Part shown: piece by piece, positions 33,552 to 33,950 of the stretch
Layout of the letters: each line of letters opens with the position of its first letter
How positions within the stretch are numbered: the first letter of the stretch is position 1
Assembly (NCBI GenBank): GCA_946414885.1
Contig: CAMKQH010000033.1
Coordinates: 1-33,950, forward strand
Length of the DNA: 33,950 bases
Direction of reading: 5' to 3'
Source: an uncultured Lachnospiraceae bacterium
Lineage (GTDB): Bacteria; Bacillota; Clostridia; Lachnospirales; Lachnospiraceae
Notes under the pieces: generated by a model
The model's input: the letters and a program-made list of their open reading frames with translations, nothing else
The model's database searches: none
Told to the model about the DNA's origin: nothing
Position numbers and translations under genes: made by a program

Positions 33552-33580
33552 ATTATACCCCCCTCCCCCTCCAACGTCAA
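33552..33580 (-). promoter_or_regulatory. Promoter of the Y-RNA-like element
   Basis: On the minus strand, TTGACG (33575-33580), 17 bp, TATAAT (33552-33557). The expected start is A33544, the first base before the outer stem. The spacer is very G-rich on this strand. The -35 element abuts the 28-bp repeat array. Confidence 0.85.
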
Positions 33581-33804
33581 TTCTACCCGTAGTAGTACCC
33601 TAGTTTCATTCTACCCGTGGCAGTACCTTGGTTCCATTCTACCCGTGGCAGTACCTTGGTTCCATTCTACCCGTGGCAGTACCTTGGTTCCATTCTACCC
33701 ATGGCAGTACCTTGGTTCCATTCTTCCCGTGGCAGTACCCTAGTTCCATTCTACCCGTGGCAGTACCCTAGTTCCATTCTACCCGTGGCAGTACCCTAGT
33801 TCCG
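33581..33804. repeat. 28-bp tandem repeat, 8 units
   Basis: Units begin at 33581, 33609, 33637, 33665, 33693, 33721, 33749 and 33777, exactly 28 bp each (TTCTACCCGTGGCAGTACC at the start of the unit). Units differ by a few bases; the first, next to the promoter, is the most diverged. There are no spacers between units and no clear dyad inside one. Confidence 0.93.
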
Positions 33805-33838
33805 TCAGTTTTCCAAGAAAATTCCCAAGATTACTCCG

Positions 33839-33950
33839 CTTGCCTGAGAGGAAAAAGCGGCTTCCAGGCAAGTAAAAAGGCGAGATACTACTTGCCTGAG
33901 AGGGAAAAGCGGCTTCCAGGCAAGTAGAAAAGCGAGATACTACTTGCCTG
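33839..33950. repeat. 52-bp tandem repeat forming strong hairpins, continues past the window
   Basis: Units begin at 33839, 33891 and 33943. Each has the inverted repeat CTTGCCTG/CAGGCAAG, extended to TACTTGCCTG/CAGGCAAGTA in the second copy, and a smaller GGAA...TTCC dyad in the loop. Between this array and the 28-bp array, 33805-33838 holds nothing recognisable. Confidence 0.88.

Noticed and set aside
33617..33799. 60-aa ORF on the + strand
   Set aside because: It is only the translation of the 28-bp repeats.
33581..33804. CRISPR array
   Set aside because: The 28-bp units are head to tail with no spacers, and no cas genes are near.

Overview
The window looks like a chromosomal segment of an anaerobic Gram-positive gut-type Clostridium relative, probably family Lachnospiraceae. 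The reasons are an oxygen-sensitive class III ribonucleotide reductase, the carboxyspermidine route to spermidine, giant secreted BspA-type leucine-rich proteins, strong AGGAGG ribosome sites and lipoprotein signals of Gram-positive type. This is inferred from gene content only.

Layout. 1-120: a 53-bp tandem repeat rich in dyads. 207-3865 (+): a three-gene polyamine operon (agmatinase, carboxy(nor)spermidine dehydrogenase, carboxynorspermidine decarboxylase) ending in a perfect palindromic terminator. 3907-8232 (-): an ECF sigma factor, a membrane anti-sigma-like protein, two small secreted proteins and a 734-aa solute-binding-type lipoprotein, read in that order. This block looks more AT-rich than its neighbours. 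8324-11876 (-): a MarR regulator with a textbook operator/promoter, then two ArsA/Get3-like ATPases with C-terminal HSP20-like domains and a small charged protein between them. 11993-13699 (-): plsC-like acyltransferase and pyrF. 13877-22099 (-): a 38-residue small ORF followed by two tandem giant secreted proteins (1351 and 1302 aa), each with a papain-like N-terminal domain and BspA leucine-rich modules; the pair share a 284-bp identical patch. 22321-24879 (-): nrdD with a fused glutaredoxin-like tail, under a good promoter and paired NrdR-like boxes. 25002-26742 (-): mscL with a C-terminal zinc ribbon, and a TPR lipoprotein. 26785-27884 (+): holA. 27942-31117 (-): csoR-copA under a clear CsoR operator. 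31233-33580 (-): a TerD-domain protein whose N-terminal half looks TROVE/Ro-like, preceded by a structured RNA. 33581-33950: two tandem-repeat arrays.

Most interesting locus. Just upstream of the TerD/TROVE-like gene, the minus strand carries a tRNA in permuted order: variable loop, T-arm and acceptor 3' strand, a GAAA tetraloop, acceptor 5' strand, U8-A9 and D-arm. An anticodon-stem equivalent closes it and continues into a stem made by the two RNA ends. This is the architecture of bacterial YrlA-type Y RNAs, the noncoding partners of Ro60 (TROVE) proteins. A TTGACG-17-TATAAT promoter starts the RNA exactly at the outer stem, and a run of five U follows the closing stem, giving an RNA of about 133 nt. 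I infer a Ro/Y-RNA-like ribonucleoprotein in which a TerD domain stands where classical Ro proteins have a vWA domain.

The second less described unit is the MarR-controlled ArsA-HSP20 ATPase pair. It has no arsenite pump, arsR or arsD nearby, and it carries a MarR-like half-site in its own upstream region.
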